Origin: Halobacteriales archaeon QH_8_67_36
GTDB taxonomy: Archaea; Halobacteriota; Halobacteria; Halobacteriales; Haloarculaceae
Reading direction: 5' to 3'
DNA: 10,452 bases
Assembly (NCBI GenBank): GCA_003021755.1
Contig: PXQZ01000011.1
Coordinates: 4,118 to 14,569 of the forward strand
In this document: piece after piece, positions 1 to 7,813 of the stretch
Layout: the number at the start of each line of letters is the position of its first letter
Numbering within the stretch: the stretch's first letter is position 1
Made by a program: the position numbers and the translations under genes
Notes under the pieces: model-generated
Told to the model about the DNA's origin: nothing
The model's input: the letters and a program-made list of their open reading frames with translations, nothing else
Databases searched by the model: none

Positions 1-723
1 GACGCCGGCCTCGGCCACGTCGGCGGCGAACGCCCGGGAGTCCGCTTCGAGGTTCGAGAAGGTGTTGTAGTGGACCGGCATGACCAGTCGTGGCTCGATG
101 GTCGACGCGAGCGTGGCGGCCTCGTGGCGGTCCATCGTCGCTCGCGGACCGATGGGCGGGCAGAACACCGAGGTTTCCAGCGTGCGGTGGCCCGGCAGCA
201 CGTCGCTGTCGCCGGGGTAGTAGACGCGAGTGTCCTCGACCGCGATCATGAACCCACAGCCAAAGCCCTCCGGATGGTAGGGCGTGCCGTCGGGCAGGGT
301 GTGTGGACCGTCGGGTTCGTTGTGGGCCGGCGACGTCCAGACGGGGACGCCGTCGACCTCCAGTTGCGCTTTGCTCCCGACCTGACGGACCTCGTACGGG
401 AGGTCGACGATGGGCGGGAGGTCCCGTTCGACGTCGCGGCCGTCGATACCCTCGAACGCGACGATAGTGGTGTCATCGCTGGCGACTCGCTCGATGCCGT
501 CGGGGTCGTAGTGGTGGACGTGGGTGACACAGACGATGTCGGCGTCCTCGGCGCGGTAGTCGGTCGCCGGCGGGTGGCCGAGCCCGTCGCTGTGTGGCTC
601 CCACTCCCCCGTGAGGACGCCGTAGCGGCCGGGGTCGGTGTACACTACGCAGTCCCCGCCCGCGATGCGTATCGTGGCGTAGCCCAGCCAGTCGATGGTC
701 AGTCCCTCATGACGGACGGTCAT
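1..723 (-). CDS. MBL-fold metal-dependent hydrolase, C-terminus cut by window edge
   Basis: Reading the minus strand from the ATG at 723 gives an open frame of 241 codons to the window edge, starting MTVRHEGLTIDWLGYATIRI. It has the landmarks of UlaG/UPF0173-like metallo-beta-lactamase-fold hydrolases: THVHHYD at about residues 67-73 as the metal-binding loop, PAHNE near 132-136, PGDSD near 170-174, and MPVHYNTF near 215-222, which holds the late metal-ligand histidine. The metal loop differs from the textbook HxHxDH, having Tyr and Asp in the last two places. Family members are usually about 240-260 residues, so only a few C-terminal residues should be missing. The start is supported by a TATA-like box 26 bp upstream. 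It is divergent from otsA. The substrate cannot be told from sequence; many relatives are annotated only as Zn-dependent hydrolases. The fold call is confident, the function is not. Confidence 0.85.
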   Translation of the reverse strand, partial: MTVRHEGLTIDWLGYATIRIAGGDCVVYTDPGRYGVLTGEWEPHSDGLGHPPATDYRAEDADIVCVTHVHHYDPDGIERVASDDTTIVAFEGIDGRDVERDLPPIVDLPYEVRQVGSKAQLEVDGVPVWTSPAHNEPDGPHTLPDGTPYHPEGFGCGFMIAVEDTRVYYPGDSDVLPGHRTLETSVFCPPIGPRATMDRHEAATLASTIEPRLVMPVHYNTFSNLEADSRAFAADVAEAGV

Positions 724-748
724 TGGGAATCACTGGGGCGACCGGACT

Positions 749-754
749 CATAAA
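749..754 (-). promoter_or_regulatory. TATA-like box of the MBL hydrolase gene
   Basis: On the minus strand the bases read TTTATG, in a GC-rich setting. The centre lies about 28 bp before the ATG at 723. Archaeal transcription starts about 25-27 bp after the TATA centre, so the transcript would begin within a few bases of the ATG and be leaderless. No Shine-Dalgarno sequence is seen. Confidence 0.5.
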
Positions 755-895
755 CCGGTGGTTTTCTGCCGGGTCGCAGCTATTGTGACCCCGGCAGGAT
801 TGACCGTGGCGGCTGCCGACCTGGTACCCGTATTCCAGCCGTAGACTGGCGCTCGCGGCGGTTCGCCTGGGGCAGCGGCATCTGCAAGCCGTTCG

Positions 896-903
896 TATAT
901 ATA
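896..903 (+). promoter_or_regulatory. TATA box of the otsAB operon
   Basis: TATATATA sits about 29 bp (centre to start) before the otsA ATG at 929, with a GC-rich sequence just upstream. That spacing predicts a transcript starting almost at the ATG, so otsA is probably leaderless or nearly so. A second AT-rich stretch at 917-927 lies too close to the ATG to be the TATA box. No Shine-Dalgarno motif precedes the ATG. Confidence 0.6.
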
Positions 904-928
904 GGCTCGGCCCGATATCATATATTAG

Positions 929-2470
929 ATGAGTGACAATACGACCGGTGCGGACGAGGGTGCCGACGCGGACGTGTCCCGGTCGGTCGACTGGACGAAC
1001 GCCATCGGTGACGGGGGGCTGGTCGTAGTCTCGAACCGACAGCCCTACAGCCACACCTACGGCGACGACGACATCAGCGTCGAGGTCCACGCCGGCGGCC
1101 TGACGGCCGGACTGGACCCGGTGATGCAGGCCGTCGGCGGAACGTGGATAGCGTGGGGGGACGGCGACGCCGACCGGGAAGTCGTCGACGGGAACGATTG
1201 CGTCCCGGCCCCGCCCGACGACCCCGGCTACACGCTCCGTCGCGTCTGGCTCGACGGCGAGGAGGTCGACGACTACTACTACGGCTTTAGCAACCAGGTT
1301 CTCTGGCCCATCTGTCACTCGGCACTGACGAACGTCACCGAGTGGGAGCGCTACTGGGAGCAGTACCGATCGGTCAACGAGCGGTTCGTCGACGCCGTCG
1401 AGGACCACACCGAGGCCGGCGACATCGTCTGGTTCCAGGACTACCACTTCGCGCTCGCCCCAGCCATCGCCCGCGAGCGGGTCGACGACACCGTGTTGAT
1501 GCAGTTCTGGCACGTCCCCTGGCCGGCGTGGGACACGTTCCGTGGCTGTCCCCACGGCGAGGCGATACTCGAAGGGTTGCTGGGTAACGACCTGCTCGTC
1601 TTTCACGTCCCCCGATACCGGGAGAACTTCCTCCGCTGCGTCGAGACGGTCCTCGGCGACGCGGCCGTCGACCACGAGACGGGGACGGTACAGTATAACG
1701 GCCACTCGACCCAAATCACCGAGTTCCCGATGGGAGTCCAGGTCGACGAGATCGCCGAGCGGGCAAGCTCCGACGAGGCCGACGAGTTCTGGGCCGACTT
1801 CACTGAGAAGTACAACGTCGCCGACACCGTCGCCATCGGCGTCGACCGGCTGGACTACAGCAAGGGCATCCCGGAGCGGCTCCGAGCCCTGGAGCAGTTC
1901 TGGGAGCGCAACCCCGAGTGGCGGGGAAAACTCACGTACGTCGGGAAGAGCAGCGAGACGCGCTCACGGATTGATTCCTACCAGGCCGTCCAGGAGCGCA
2001 TCGAGGCGGGCATCGAGCGCGTCAACGACCGCTTCGGCACCGACGACTGGACGCCGGTGCTCTCCTTCGACGAGTACATCTCGAAGAAGGCCCTTGCGAG
2101 CCTCTATCGCCACAGCGACCTGGCACTGGTCAGCCCGATTCGGGACGGGATGAACCTCGTCGCCCAGGAGTACGTCGCGGCCCAGGGAGACGACGACGGC
2201 GTGCTCGTCCTCAGCGACCAGGCGGGCGCGAGCAGGCTGCTCGACGCCGCACTCACGGTGAAACCACAGAACACTGGCGCCTTCACCGACGCCATCGAGC
2301 GGGCGCTGTCGATGCGGGGGGCGGAACGGCGCGCCCGGATGCAGCGCCTCCGCGAGCAGGTGTCCGAGAACGACCTCGCCGCGTGGACCTGGCTGAACCT
2401 GCGGGCGGCGAGGGCGCTGCACGACGGTGACGGTTCCGTCAGGGAGCCCGGCCTCCCGACGGGAGGGTAG
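929..2470 (+). CDS. otsA: Trehalose-6-phosphate synthase (GT20 family)
   Basis: This 513-residue GT20 glycosyltransferase would join glucose from a nucleotide-sugar (UDP- or GDP-glucose) to glucose-6-phosphate, making trehalose-6-phosphate in the cytoplasm. Family signatures run in order: VVVSNR (33-37 region), AGGLTAGLDP (56-64), FSNQVLWP (120-127), WFQDYHFAL (168-176; D171 matches E. coli D130), GVDRLDYSKG (304-313; R307 and K312 match R262 and K267), and RDGMNLVAQEY (405-415; D406 and E414 match D361 and E369). The first 28 residues are an acidic tail before the domain. Where E. coli has HIPFP this protein has HVPWP (195-199). The ATG was chosen because it follows a TATA box at leaderless spacing. 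otsB follows after 2 nt. Related GT20 enzymes such as glucosylglycerol-phosphate synthase cannot be fully excluded, but the neighbouring OtsB favours trehalose, a known haloarchaeal osmolyte. Confidence 0.93.
   Translation: MSDNTTGADEGADADVSRSVDWTNAIGDGGLVVVSNRQPYSHTYGDDDISVEVHAGGLTAGLDPVMQAVGGTWIAWGDGDADREVVDGNDCVPAPPDDPGYTLRRVWLDGEEVDDYYYGFSNQVLWPICHSALTNVTEWERYWEQYRSVNERFVDAVEDHTEAGDIVWFQDYHFALAPAIARERVDDTVLMQFWHVPWPAWDTFRGCPHGEAILEGLLGNDLLVFHVPRYRENFLRCVETVLGDAAVDHETGTVQYNGHSTQITEFPMGVQVDEIAERASSDEADEFWADFTEKYNVADTVAIGVDRLDYSKGIPERLRALEQFWERNPEWRGKLTYVGKSSETRSRIDSYQAVQERIEAGIERVNDRFGTDDWTPVLSFDEYISKKALASLYRHSDLALVSPIRDGMNLVAQEYVAAQGDDDGVLVLSDQAGASRLLDAALTVKPQNTGAFTDAIERALSMRGAERRARMQRLREQVSENDLAAWTWLNLRAARALHDGDGSVREPGLPTGG
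2461..2467 (+). promoter_or_regulatory. Ribosome binding site of otsB
   Basis: GGGAGGG, inside the last codons of otsA, ends 5 nt before the GTG at 2473. This supports the GTG as the otsB start and suggests that otsB, unlike the leaderless first gene, is translated from the shared mRNA by a Shine-Dalgarno mechanism. Confidence 0.65.
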
Positions 2471-2472
2471 CC

Positions 2473-3291
2473 GTGACGGCCCAGCAACAGCCCCCGGTCG
2501 TGAACGTCTACGACGTCGACCGGCAGCTCGGCGGGGCCGACGGCCTGCTGGTCGCGCTGGACTTCGACGGGACCCTCGCGCCCATCGAGGACGACCCGGA
2601 CGCACCCGAGATAACGCGGGCCAACAGGCGAGCCGTCGAGCGGCTCGTCGACCACCCCGATACGCTGGTAGCCGTCGTCTCCGGCCGCCAGCTCGCCGAT
2701 CTCCGGCCCCGCGTTGGCATCGAGGGAGTTCGCTACGTCGGCAACCACGGCCTGGAGTACACGGTCGACGGCGAGCGGGAGGTCCACCCCGAGGCCGAGG
2801 CGCGGATGGAGGACCTGCAGGCCGCTCGCGAGGAAATCGAGGCCCGGCTGGCCGACATGGAGGGCGTCCACGTGGAGGACAAGGCGGTTACCCTCACCGT
2901 CCACTACCGGCGCGCACGGAACGTCTCCGCCGAAGAAGTCATGGCTGTCGTGGCGGACGTGGTCGCCCCCATCGAGGGGCTCAAGACGGGCAGCGGCAAG
3001 ATGATAGTCGAGGTCAAGCCGACCGTCGACTGGCACAAGGGCGCCATCGTCGAGTGGCTGTCCGACGAAGTCCCCGAGAGCTGGCAGACGGTGTACGTCG
3101 GCGACGACACCACCGACGAGGACGCGTTCAGAATGCTCGGCGAGGACGATTTCGGCGTGCTGGTCGGCGAGCGGTCGACTGCGGCCGACTACCGCGTGTC
3201 GGCCCAGTGTGAGGTGTCCCGGTTCCTGGACTGGCTCGTCAGCGCCCTCGACGGCGAGAGACCGACCGAGCGCGAGGATGGGAGTCGGTAG
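2473..3291 (+). CDS. otsB: Trehalose-6-phosphate phosphatase (HAD superfamily)
   Basis: This 272-residue HAD-type phosphatase would remove phosphate from trehalose-6-phosphate to release trehalose, completing the pathway begun by OtsA. HAD motif I is LDFDGTLAP (29-37), with the nucleophile D30 and acid/base D32. Motif II is VVSGR (68-72). YVGNHGLEY (88-96) is typical of the OtsB cap side. VKPTVDWHKG (181-190) supplies the motif III lysine, and GDDTTDEDAF (210-219) is the motif IV Mg-binding acidic loop. The length suits a stand-alone OtsB. The start is a GTG 2 nt after the otsA stop, preceded by GGGAGGG. It is co-transcribed with otsA and ends 55 nt from the convergent phoU-like gene. All catalytic residues are present. 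Confidence 0.93.
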   Translation: MTAQQQPPVVNVYDVDRQLGGADGLLVALDFDGTLAPIEDDPDAPEITRANRRAVERLVDHPDTLVAVVSGRQLADLRPRVGIEGVRYVGNHGLEYTVDGEREVHPEAEARMEDLQAAREEIEARLADMEGVHVEDKAVTLTVHYRRARNVSAEEVMAVVADVVAPIEGLKTGSGKMIVEVKPTVDWHKGAIVEWLSDEVPESWQTVYVGDDTTDEDAFRMLGEDDFGVLVGERSTAADYRVSAQCEVSRFLDWLVSALDGERPTEREDGSR

Positions 3292-3346
3292 CCCAGGAAG
3301 GGGATTTCACCCGGCCGCGGGCACGAAAGAGCAGGGACAGCGGGAA

Positions 3347-4261
3347 CTATAGCGTTCGTCCGGCGTCCACCGAGGTCGAAGAACACCGCTCGCACAGGAG
3401 CGACCGTAGACCGACCTCGGCGACGGTGCCGGCCGCCTCGGCGGTCCCCCGCATGGCGTCGGCGGCGTGTGTGAGACGGTAGTCGGCGCCATCAGTTTCG
3501 AACAGCCGGCGGTCGAACTCCTCGACGTCGGCACACAACTGGTCGCGCTCGTCGAGGAGCCCCTGGACGGCGTCGATCGCGTCGTCGGTTCGGTCCGTAG
3601 TCTCGACGCCCGTGGTCGGCGACGCGGGCGAGTTCGCGGGCGGTGACCCAGCGGTCGAACAGCTCCGGACGACTCAATCCCAGCGCGTCCATCACCGACA
3701 GCGAGTCCAGCCCGCGCTGGAAGTAGTGGTCGCCCATGGCGGCGATGCGGTCCGTGCCGTCGGCCTGTCCGGCCGTGGCGTCCGGGGCGGGCGCCGTCAG
3801 CGCGGCCGTGGCCTCGCGGTGGGCCGACAGCGCCACGAACTGGAGCTGCCGGAGACTGCGTTATCGACACCTCCTCGACGTCGAGCAGCGACCGGACCCG
3901 CATCCCGTCGTCGCTCGGGTCGGTGACGGTGACGCCGGTTAGGGCCCGGGTGACCCGGTCGACCCGGCGGTGGGTCGACTCGGTGGCGCCGTCGGGTGAG
4001 GTGAGTTCGACACTGTCGACACCGGCGGTGTAGGCCGCCCGGAGCGTCCGTTCGAGCGCCGCCGGGTCGGTGTCGGCGACCGACAGCGTCAGCGGGTCGG
4101 CCTCGCTCTCGACGCCCGTCTGGACGATGAGCGTGCCGTCGATGTGGCTGTGCAGGGCGACGACGGCGCCGGGTTCGATGTCGGCCGCGGTAGCCCACAC
4201 TCCTTGGGCAGGGAGACGGTGTAGGTGCCGCCGCCGACCTGCTCTACTTGCGTGTCTGCAT
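3347..4261 (-). pseudogene. phoU: PhoU-like phosphate uptake regulator, frameshifted four times
   Basis: The ATG at 4261 lies 5 nt past the pstB stop and starts MQTRK, then hits TAG at 4246-4244. Changing frame recovers a coherent haloarchaeal PhoU-like protein: VEQVGGGTYTVSLPKE (frame from 4247), WATAADIEPG... to ...EEVSITQS (from 4197), RQLQFVALSAHREATAAL... to ...ARELARVADHG (from 3851), and VETTDRTDDAIDAVQGL... to the TAG at 3347 (from 3607). The four breaks are a lost G near 4247, an extra TG near 4196-4199, a lost TC near 3852-3856, and an extra G in 3609-3611. They sum to zero, and the repaired product is about 304 residues, normal for the family. It has a SpoVT/AbrB-like N-terminal domain (about 1-45) and a helical PhoU-like C-terminal half. 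No nonsense codon lies inside any segment. It is either a young pseudogene or sequencing errors. Intact, it would be expected to control Pst transport or phosphate signalling. Confidence 0.82.
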
Positions 4262-4266
4262 CGCGC

Positions 4267-5151
4267 TCAGCCGAACTTGCCGGTGATGTAGTCCTCGACG
4301 CGCTGGCTCTCGGGGTCCTCGAATATCTTGTCGGTGTCGTCGAACTCCACGAGTTCGCCGCCGGTGAGGAAGACGGCGGTCGTATCCGAGATTCTGGCAG
4401 CTTGTTGCATGTTGTGGGTGACGATGACGACGGTGTACTCCTCGGCGAGGTCCTCGATGAGGTCCTCGATCTTCGAGGTGGCGATGGGGTCCAGTGCGGA
4501 GGCGGGCTCGTCCATCAGGACGACCTGCGGGTCGACGGCGATGGCGCGTGCGATGCAGAGCCGCTGCTGTTGTCCACCCGAGAGGTCCAGTGCGGACTCG
4601 TCGAGGCGATCCTTCACTTCGTCCCACAGGGCCGCCTTCTTCAGGGACTCCTCGACCACCGCGTCCATGTCGACGTCGCGGTTCTGTATCCGGAGCCCAT
4701 AGGCGACGTTGTCGTAGATGCTCTTGGGGAAGGGGTTGGGGTGTTGGAACACCATCCCGATGCGCCGGCGCAACGCCACGGGGTCGACGTCCTCGTCGTA
4801 CACGTTCTTGCCGTCGAAGGTGAGCTCGCCGTCGATGCGAGCCACGTCGATGAGGTCGTTCATGCGGTTGATACACCGCAGGAACGTGGACTTCCCACAG
4901 CCCGAGGGGCCTATCATCGCCGTGACCTGATTCTCCGGTATCTCGAGTGAGACGCTCTGGAGCGCCTGCGTCTCGCCGTAGAAGACGTCGAGGTCTTTCG
5001 ACCTGATGACGGTCTCTCCGTCTACGGTCGTTCGGTCACTGGTGTTGTCGACCGAGATGGACTGTTCGACGAGCGGCTCGCTCGTCGGGTCCGCTGTCGC
5101 GGACGGCTGTGTCTCTGTGCTTGCGGCAGTGTTCATGTTCTCGTTTGTCAT
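4267..5151 (-). CDS. pstB: Phosphate ABC transporter ATP-binding protein
   Basis: This 294-residue ATPase powers phosphate import through PstC/PstA at the inner face of the membrane. Visible motifs are Walker A GPSGCGKST (81-89), a Q-loop at Q136 in MVFQHPNPFPKSI, the ABC signature LSGGQQQR (190-197), Walker B VVLMDEP (210-216), a D-loop SALD (218-221) and the switch histidine H246 in VTHNMQQ. NRMNDL (95-100) and QHPNPFP are characteristic of PstB rather than other ABC ATPases. The core starts near residue 47. Before it lies a Ser/Thr- and acid-rich tail of about 45 residues, longer than in bacterial PstB. The ATG was chosen because GGGAGGT sits 8 nt upstream, inside the end of pstA. There are 4 nt between the pstA stop and this ATG, and 5 nt to the phoU-like ATG, so these genes share one transcript. 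Confidence 0.96.
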   Translation of the reverse strand: MTNENMNTAASTETQPSATADPTSEPLVEQSISVDNTSDRTTVDGETVIRSKDLDVFYGETQALQSVSLEIPENQVTAMIGPSGCGKSTFLRCINRMNDLIDVARIDGELTFDGKNVYDEDVDPVALRRRIGMVFQHPNPFPKSIYDNVAYGLRIQNRDVDMDAVVEESLKKAALWDEVKDRLDESALDLSGGQQQRLCIARAIAVDPQVVLMDEPASALDPIATSKIEDLIEDLAEEYTVVIVTHNMQQAARISDTTAVFLTGGELVEFDDTDKIFEDPESQRVEDYITGKFG

Positions 5152-5155
5152 GGTG

Positions 5156-6859
5156 TCAGACCTCCCGCTGGTACTTGTTCCGGATGAGAATCGCCGTCCC
5201 GTTCATTATCAACAGGACGACGAGCAGCGTAACGACGCCGGCGGCCAGCACGCCGTGTCGGATTTCGGGTTCGAGATTCGTCGACCACGCGAATATCTGT
5301 CGGGGCATCGCCGGGAGCTGGTCGAAAAAGCCGCTCGGTGCGAGTCGGACCGACGAGGCCGCACCGATCATCAACAGGGGGGCCGTCTCGCCGATAGCGC
5401 GCCCGACCGCGAGGATGGTCCCGGTCAGAATGCCGGGTATCGCCTGCGGGAGCACGACCGACCGGGTCGTTTGCCAGCGGGTCGCACCCATCCCGTATGC
5501 GGCCTCCCTGTGTGAGTCCGGAACGGCCCGGATGGCCTCCTGTGCGGAGATGATGACGATGGGCAGGATGAGTATCCCGATCGCCAGTCCGCCGACCATC
5601 ACCGCGCCGGTCGGCATAGTCAGCACCCGGATGAAAAGCGCCAGTCCGAGCAGCCCGTAGACGACCGACGGGACGCCGGCGAGGTTGCCGATATTGATTT
5701 CGACGAGCGTGATGAACTTCCCCGCGAGGCCGCTGTCGGGCGCGTACTCCTCGAGATAGATCGCCGCGCCGACGCCGACGGGGAACGTCGAGAGGGCGAT
5801 GACGATGAGCATCATCACGGAGCCCACGATAGGCGGGTAGAACCCGGCCTCGGCCGGCGTCCGAGAGTGTGCACTGGTGAGAAAGCTCCAGTCGAGCCAG
5901 GGGTCGGGTGGGGCGAAGCCGAACAGGTCGGCCAGCAGCGCCCCGAGCACCACCCCGCCGACGAGTATGAGCGGGAAAGTGAGCCCGGCGATGCCCTCGC
6001 GACGACGAATCACGCCCTCGACGTAGACGGCGACCGGGAGCAGGCAGAACGTGACGAGCAGAATCCACCCCGTCGCACCGATGCCGACCACCGGCCCGAC
6101 GAGCGGTGCGAGCGCCGAGACGGCGACGGCACCGCCGACGAACGCGAGTCCCGCCCTGGGGTTCGCCCGCACCCTGGCGACGTAGCCGCCGAGGACGGCG
6201 CCGACGGGAACGGTGAGCGACAGCGCGACCATGATCCACTGGAGCGGGACCACCGGTGTCAGCAGGATGACCTCGCGGAGGCTGAGGAGTCGAACGCCGA
6301 ATTCGATGGAAAGCCCCAGCGCCGACAGCGCCGCGTTGAGCGCCATCGTGACCTCTGCCGGCGGCACGCCGAGTATCGTCACGACCGGGGCACCGAACAA
6401 CACGGCCATCCGCTCGGCCGCGGCTCGCGGTCGGTACCGGGCGTGGGCAGCGATGATGCCGGCGGCCACGAGCGCCGACACCAGCAGTGCGAACATCTCG
6501 ACTGCGGTAACAAGCTCGATGTCGAGCACGACGGCGAAGACGGCGGCACCCAGTACGCCCACGACCGGCAGGCCGGTCGTCGCGTACGCGACCTCGCCCG
6601 CCGGCTCGTCGCGCCGGTAGTAAAAGAGCGCAGCCGAGACCGATGGGACAACCAACGTTAGGAAAAAGACCAGATGCCAGCCGGGGTCGGCCGAGAACGG
6701 CCGCAGCGCGTCCGCGGAGACGTACAGCAGCAACACGAGCACTGAAACGAGTGCGAACGCGACGGCTGCCAGACAGGTGACCTCGAAGGCGACACCGCGG
6801 AGGCGGCTGACCTGGCCCGTGTCGCCGGCCCAGTCGATCCCCTGTTCGGGCGTCGCCAT
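5156..6859 (-). CDS. pstA: Phosphate ABC transporter permease PstA, with long N-terminal membrane extension
   Basis: This is one of two channel subunits of the phosphate importer. The permease core is in the C-terminal half (about 340-567): membrane segments near 343-368, 392-412, 418-440, 475-500 and 537-558. The cytoplasmic EAA loop that docks on PstB is EAIRAVPDSHREAAYGMGAT (441-460), and GRAIGETAPL (486-495) is a PstA/PstC hallmark. At 567 residues it is about twice the usual bacterial PstA (around 280-300). The first 285 or so residues add roughly eight hydrophobic segments (for example 26-49, 61-82, 92-112, 115-137, 196-226, 235-258, 260-283) that I cannot assign to a family. Similar long forms are known in haloarchaea. 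The ATG overlaps the pstC stop as TGATG, and CTCCTCCC on the plus strand gives a Shine-Dalgarno 8 nt upstream, so the frame is translated from its first codon. Confidence 0.93.
   Translation of the reverse strand: MATPEQGIDWAGDTGQVSRLRGVAFEVTCLAAVAFALVSVLVLLLYVSADALRPFSADPGWHLVFFLTLVVPSVSAALFYYRRDEPAGEVAYATTGLPVVGVLGAAVFAVVLDIELVTAVEMFALLVSALVAAGIIAAHARYRPRAAAERMAVLFGAPVVTILGVPPAEVTMALNAALSALGLSIEFGVRLLSLREVILLTPVVPLQWIMVALSLTVPVGAVLGGYVARVRANPRAGLAFVGGAVAVSALAPLVGPVVGIGATGWILLVTFCLLPVAVYVEGVIRRREGIAGLTFPLILVGGVVLGALLADLFGFAPPDPWLDWSFLTSAHSRTPAEAGFYPPIVGSVMMLIVIALSTFPVGVGAAIYLEEYAPDSGLAGKFITLVEINIGNLAGVPSVVYGLLGLALFIRVLTMPTGAVMVGGLAIGILILPIVIISAQEAIRAVPDSHREAAYGMGATRWQTTRSVVLPQAIPGILTGTILAVGRAIGETAPLLMIGAASSVRLAPSGFFDQLPAMPRQIFAWSTNLEPEIRHGVLAAGVVTLLVVLLIMNGTAILIRNKYQREV
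5160..5166 (-). promoter_or_regulatory. Ribosome binding site of pstB
   Basis: The minus strand reads GGGAGGT, 8 nt before the ATG at 5151, within the last codons of pstA. It decides the pstB start and so confirms the long Ser/Thr-rich N-terminal tail as translated. Confidence 0.65.
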
Positions 6860-7791
6860 CAGTTGTACTCCTCCCGGTACCGCGCGGCGATCCTGTTGCT
6901 AACGAGGTTCATGAGGAACGTGATGACAAACAGCGTCAGCCCGATGGCGAACATGCTCTTGAACCCGGGGCCGCTGACGTTGTCCGCGGAGTTTATCTGT
7001 ATCATCGCGGCCGTCATCGGCTGGTTCCCCTGCCAGAGGTTCTGGAGCGGGTTCGCGAAGTCGAAGAGCCGCGACCGGCTCCCCATTGCGACCGCGACGA
7101 TCATCGTCTCGCCGATGGCCCGCGAGAGCGCGAGGATGAACGACGAGAAGATGCCCGAGACCGCGGCGGGGATGACCACCCCGGTCGAGACCTCGTACTT
7201 CGTGGCCCCGACGCCGTAAGCGGCCTCCCGCAGCGAGTCGGGGACGGCACTCATCGCGTCCTCGCTGAGGCTTGAGATCATTGGAATAATCATAATACCG
7301 ACCATCACTGACGCGCTGAGGACGTTGAAGGTGTTCAGCGGCAGGCCAAAAAATCGCAGGAACGGCGTCACGTAGACCAGCGCGAAGATACCGTAGACGA
7401 CCGTCGGGATGCCGGCCAGTATCTCCAGTGCAGGTTTGAGCACGGAGCGTGCCCGCTCGCTGGCGTACTCGCTGAGGTAAACGGCGGCCGCGACACCGAC
7501 CGGGAGCGCGATGGCCGCTGCGATGACCGTCACGAGCAGGGTTCCGGTCAGGAGCGGCAACACGCCGAACTCGTTGCGCGGGAGCAGCCACGTGGTCCCG
7601 GTGAAGAACTCGACCGGGCTAACCAGCGTGAAGAAGTCGATCGCGTCTTTCGCCAGCAGAAAGACGATACCCACGGTTACGAAAATGGAGGTGGCCGCAC
7701 ACGCGAACAACAGGTATCGGTACAGTCGCTCACGTGCCTCTCGACCAGCGGGTCTGGACGTAATTGCGTCGGCGGTCGTATCCGTACTCAT
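6859..7791 (-). CDS. pstC: Phosphate ABC transporter permease PstC
   Basis: This 310-residue membrane protein is the partner channel subunit to PstA. It has a short cytoplasmic N-terminus and six predicted membrane segments, near residues 25-47, 78-105, 123-145, 157-175, 211-235 and 280-303. The EAA loop contacting PstB is SEDAMSAVPDSLREAAYGVGA (from about 176), and ALSRAIGETM (221-230) is the conserved Pst permease motif. LLPRNEFGVLPLLTGTL (69-85) matches the usual PstC entry to the permease domain. The length is normal. The ATG lies 22 nt past the pstS stop, with no clear Shine-Dalgarno sequence. The stop codon shares one base with the pstA ATG, which suggests translational coupling. No anomalies were seen. 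Confidence 0.95.
   Translation of the reverse strand: MSTDTTADAITSRPAGREARERLYRYLLFACAATSIFVTVGIVFLLAKDAIDFFTLVSPVEFFTGTTWLLPRNEFGVLPLLTGTLLVTVIAAAIALPVGVAAAVYLSEYASERARSVLKPALEILAGIPTVVYGIFALVYVTPFLRFFGLPLNTFNVLSASVMVGIMIIPMISSLSEDAMSAVPDSLREAAYGVGATKYEVSTGVVIPAAVSGIFSSFILALSRAIGETMIVAVAMGSRSRLFDFANPLQNLWQGNQPMTAAMIQINSADNVSGPGFKSMFAIGLTLFVITFLMNLVSNRIAARYREEYN
6868..6875 (-). promoter_or_regulatory. Ribosome binding site of pstA
   Basis: The minus strand reads GGGAGGAG, 8 nt before the ATG at 6859, within the end of pstC. It fixes the pstA start at the beginning of the long frame, so the extra N-terminal membrane region is part of the protein. Confidence 0.65.
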
Positions 7792-7813
7792 GATGAATGC
7801 GGGAAGGGCGTGG

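Noticed and set aside
70..753. Plus-strand open frame of 227 codons at the left edge
   Set aside because: It is antisense to the MBL-fold gene, whose metal-binding motifs are clear on the minus strand.
707..1714. Long minus-strand open frame of 335 codons opposite otsA
   Set aside because: It lies antisense to the conserved GT20 gene and gives a Val/Arg/Asp-rich product with no family motif, typical of GC-rich shadow frames.
3292..3346. Terminator hairpin between the convergent otsB and phoU-like genes
   Set aside because: No T-rich tract or strong hairpin is visible in the 55-nt gap.
4200..4261. Reading the phoU-like gene from the GTG at 4200 as a shorter real start
   Set aside because: That would drop the conserved N-terminal domain, and the frame would still break near 3853.
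3347..4261. Programmed ribosomal frameshifting to make PhoU
   Set aside because: Four shifts of mixed size and direction, with no slippery heptamer, do not resemble any known programmed system.
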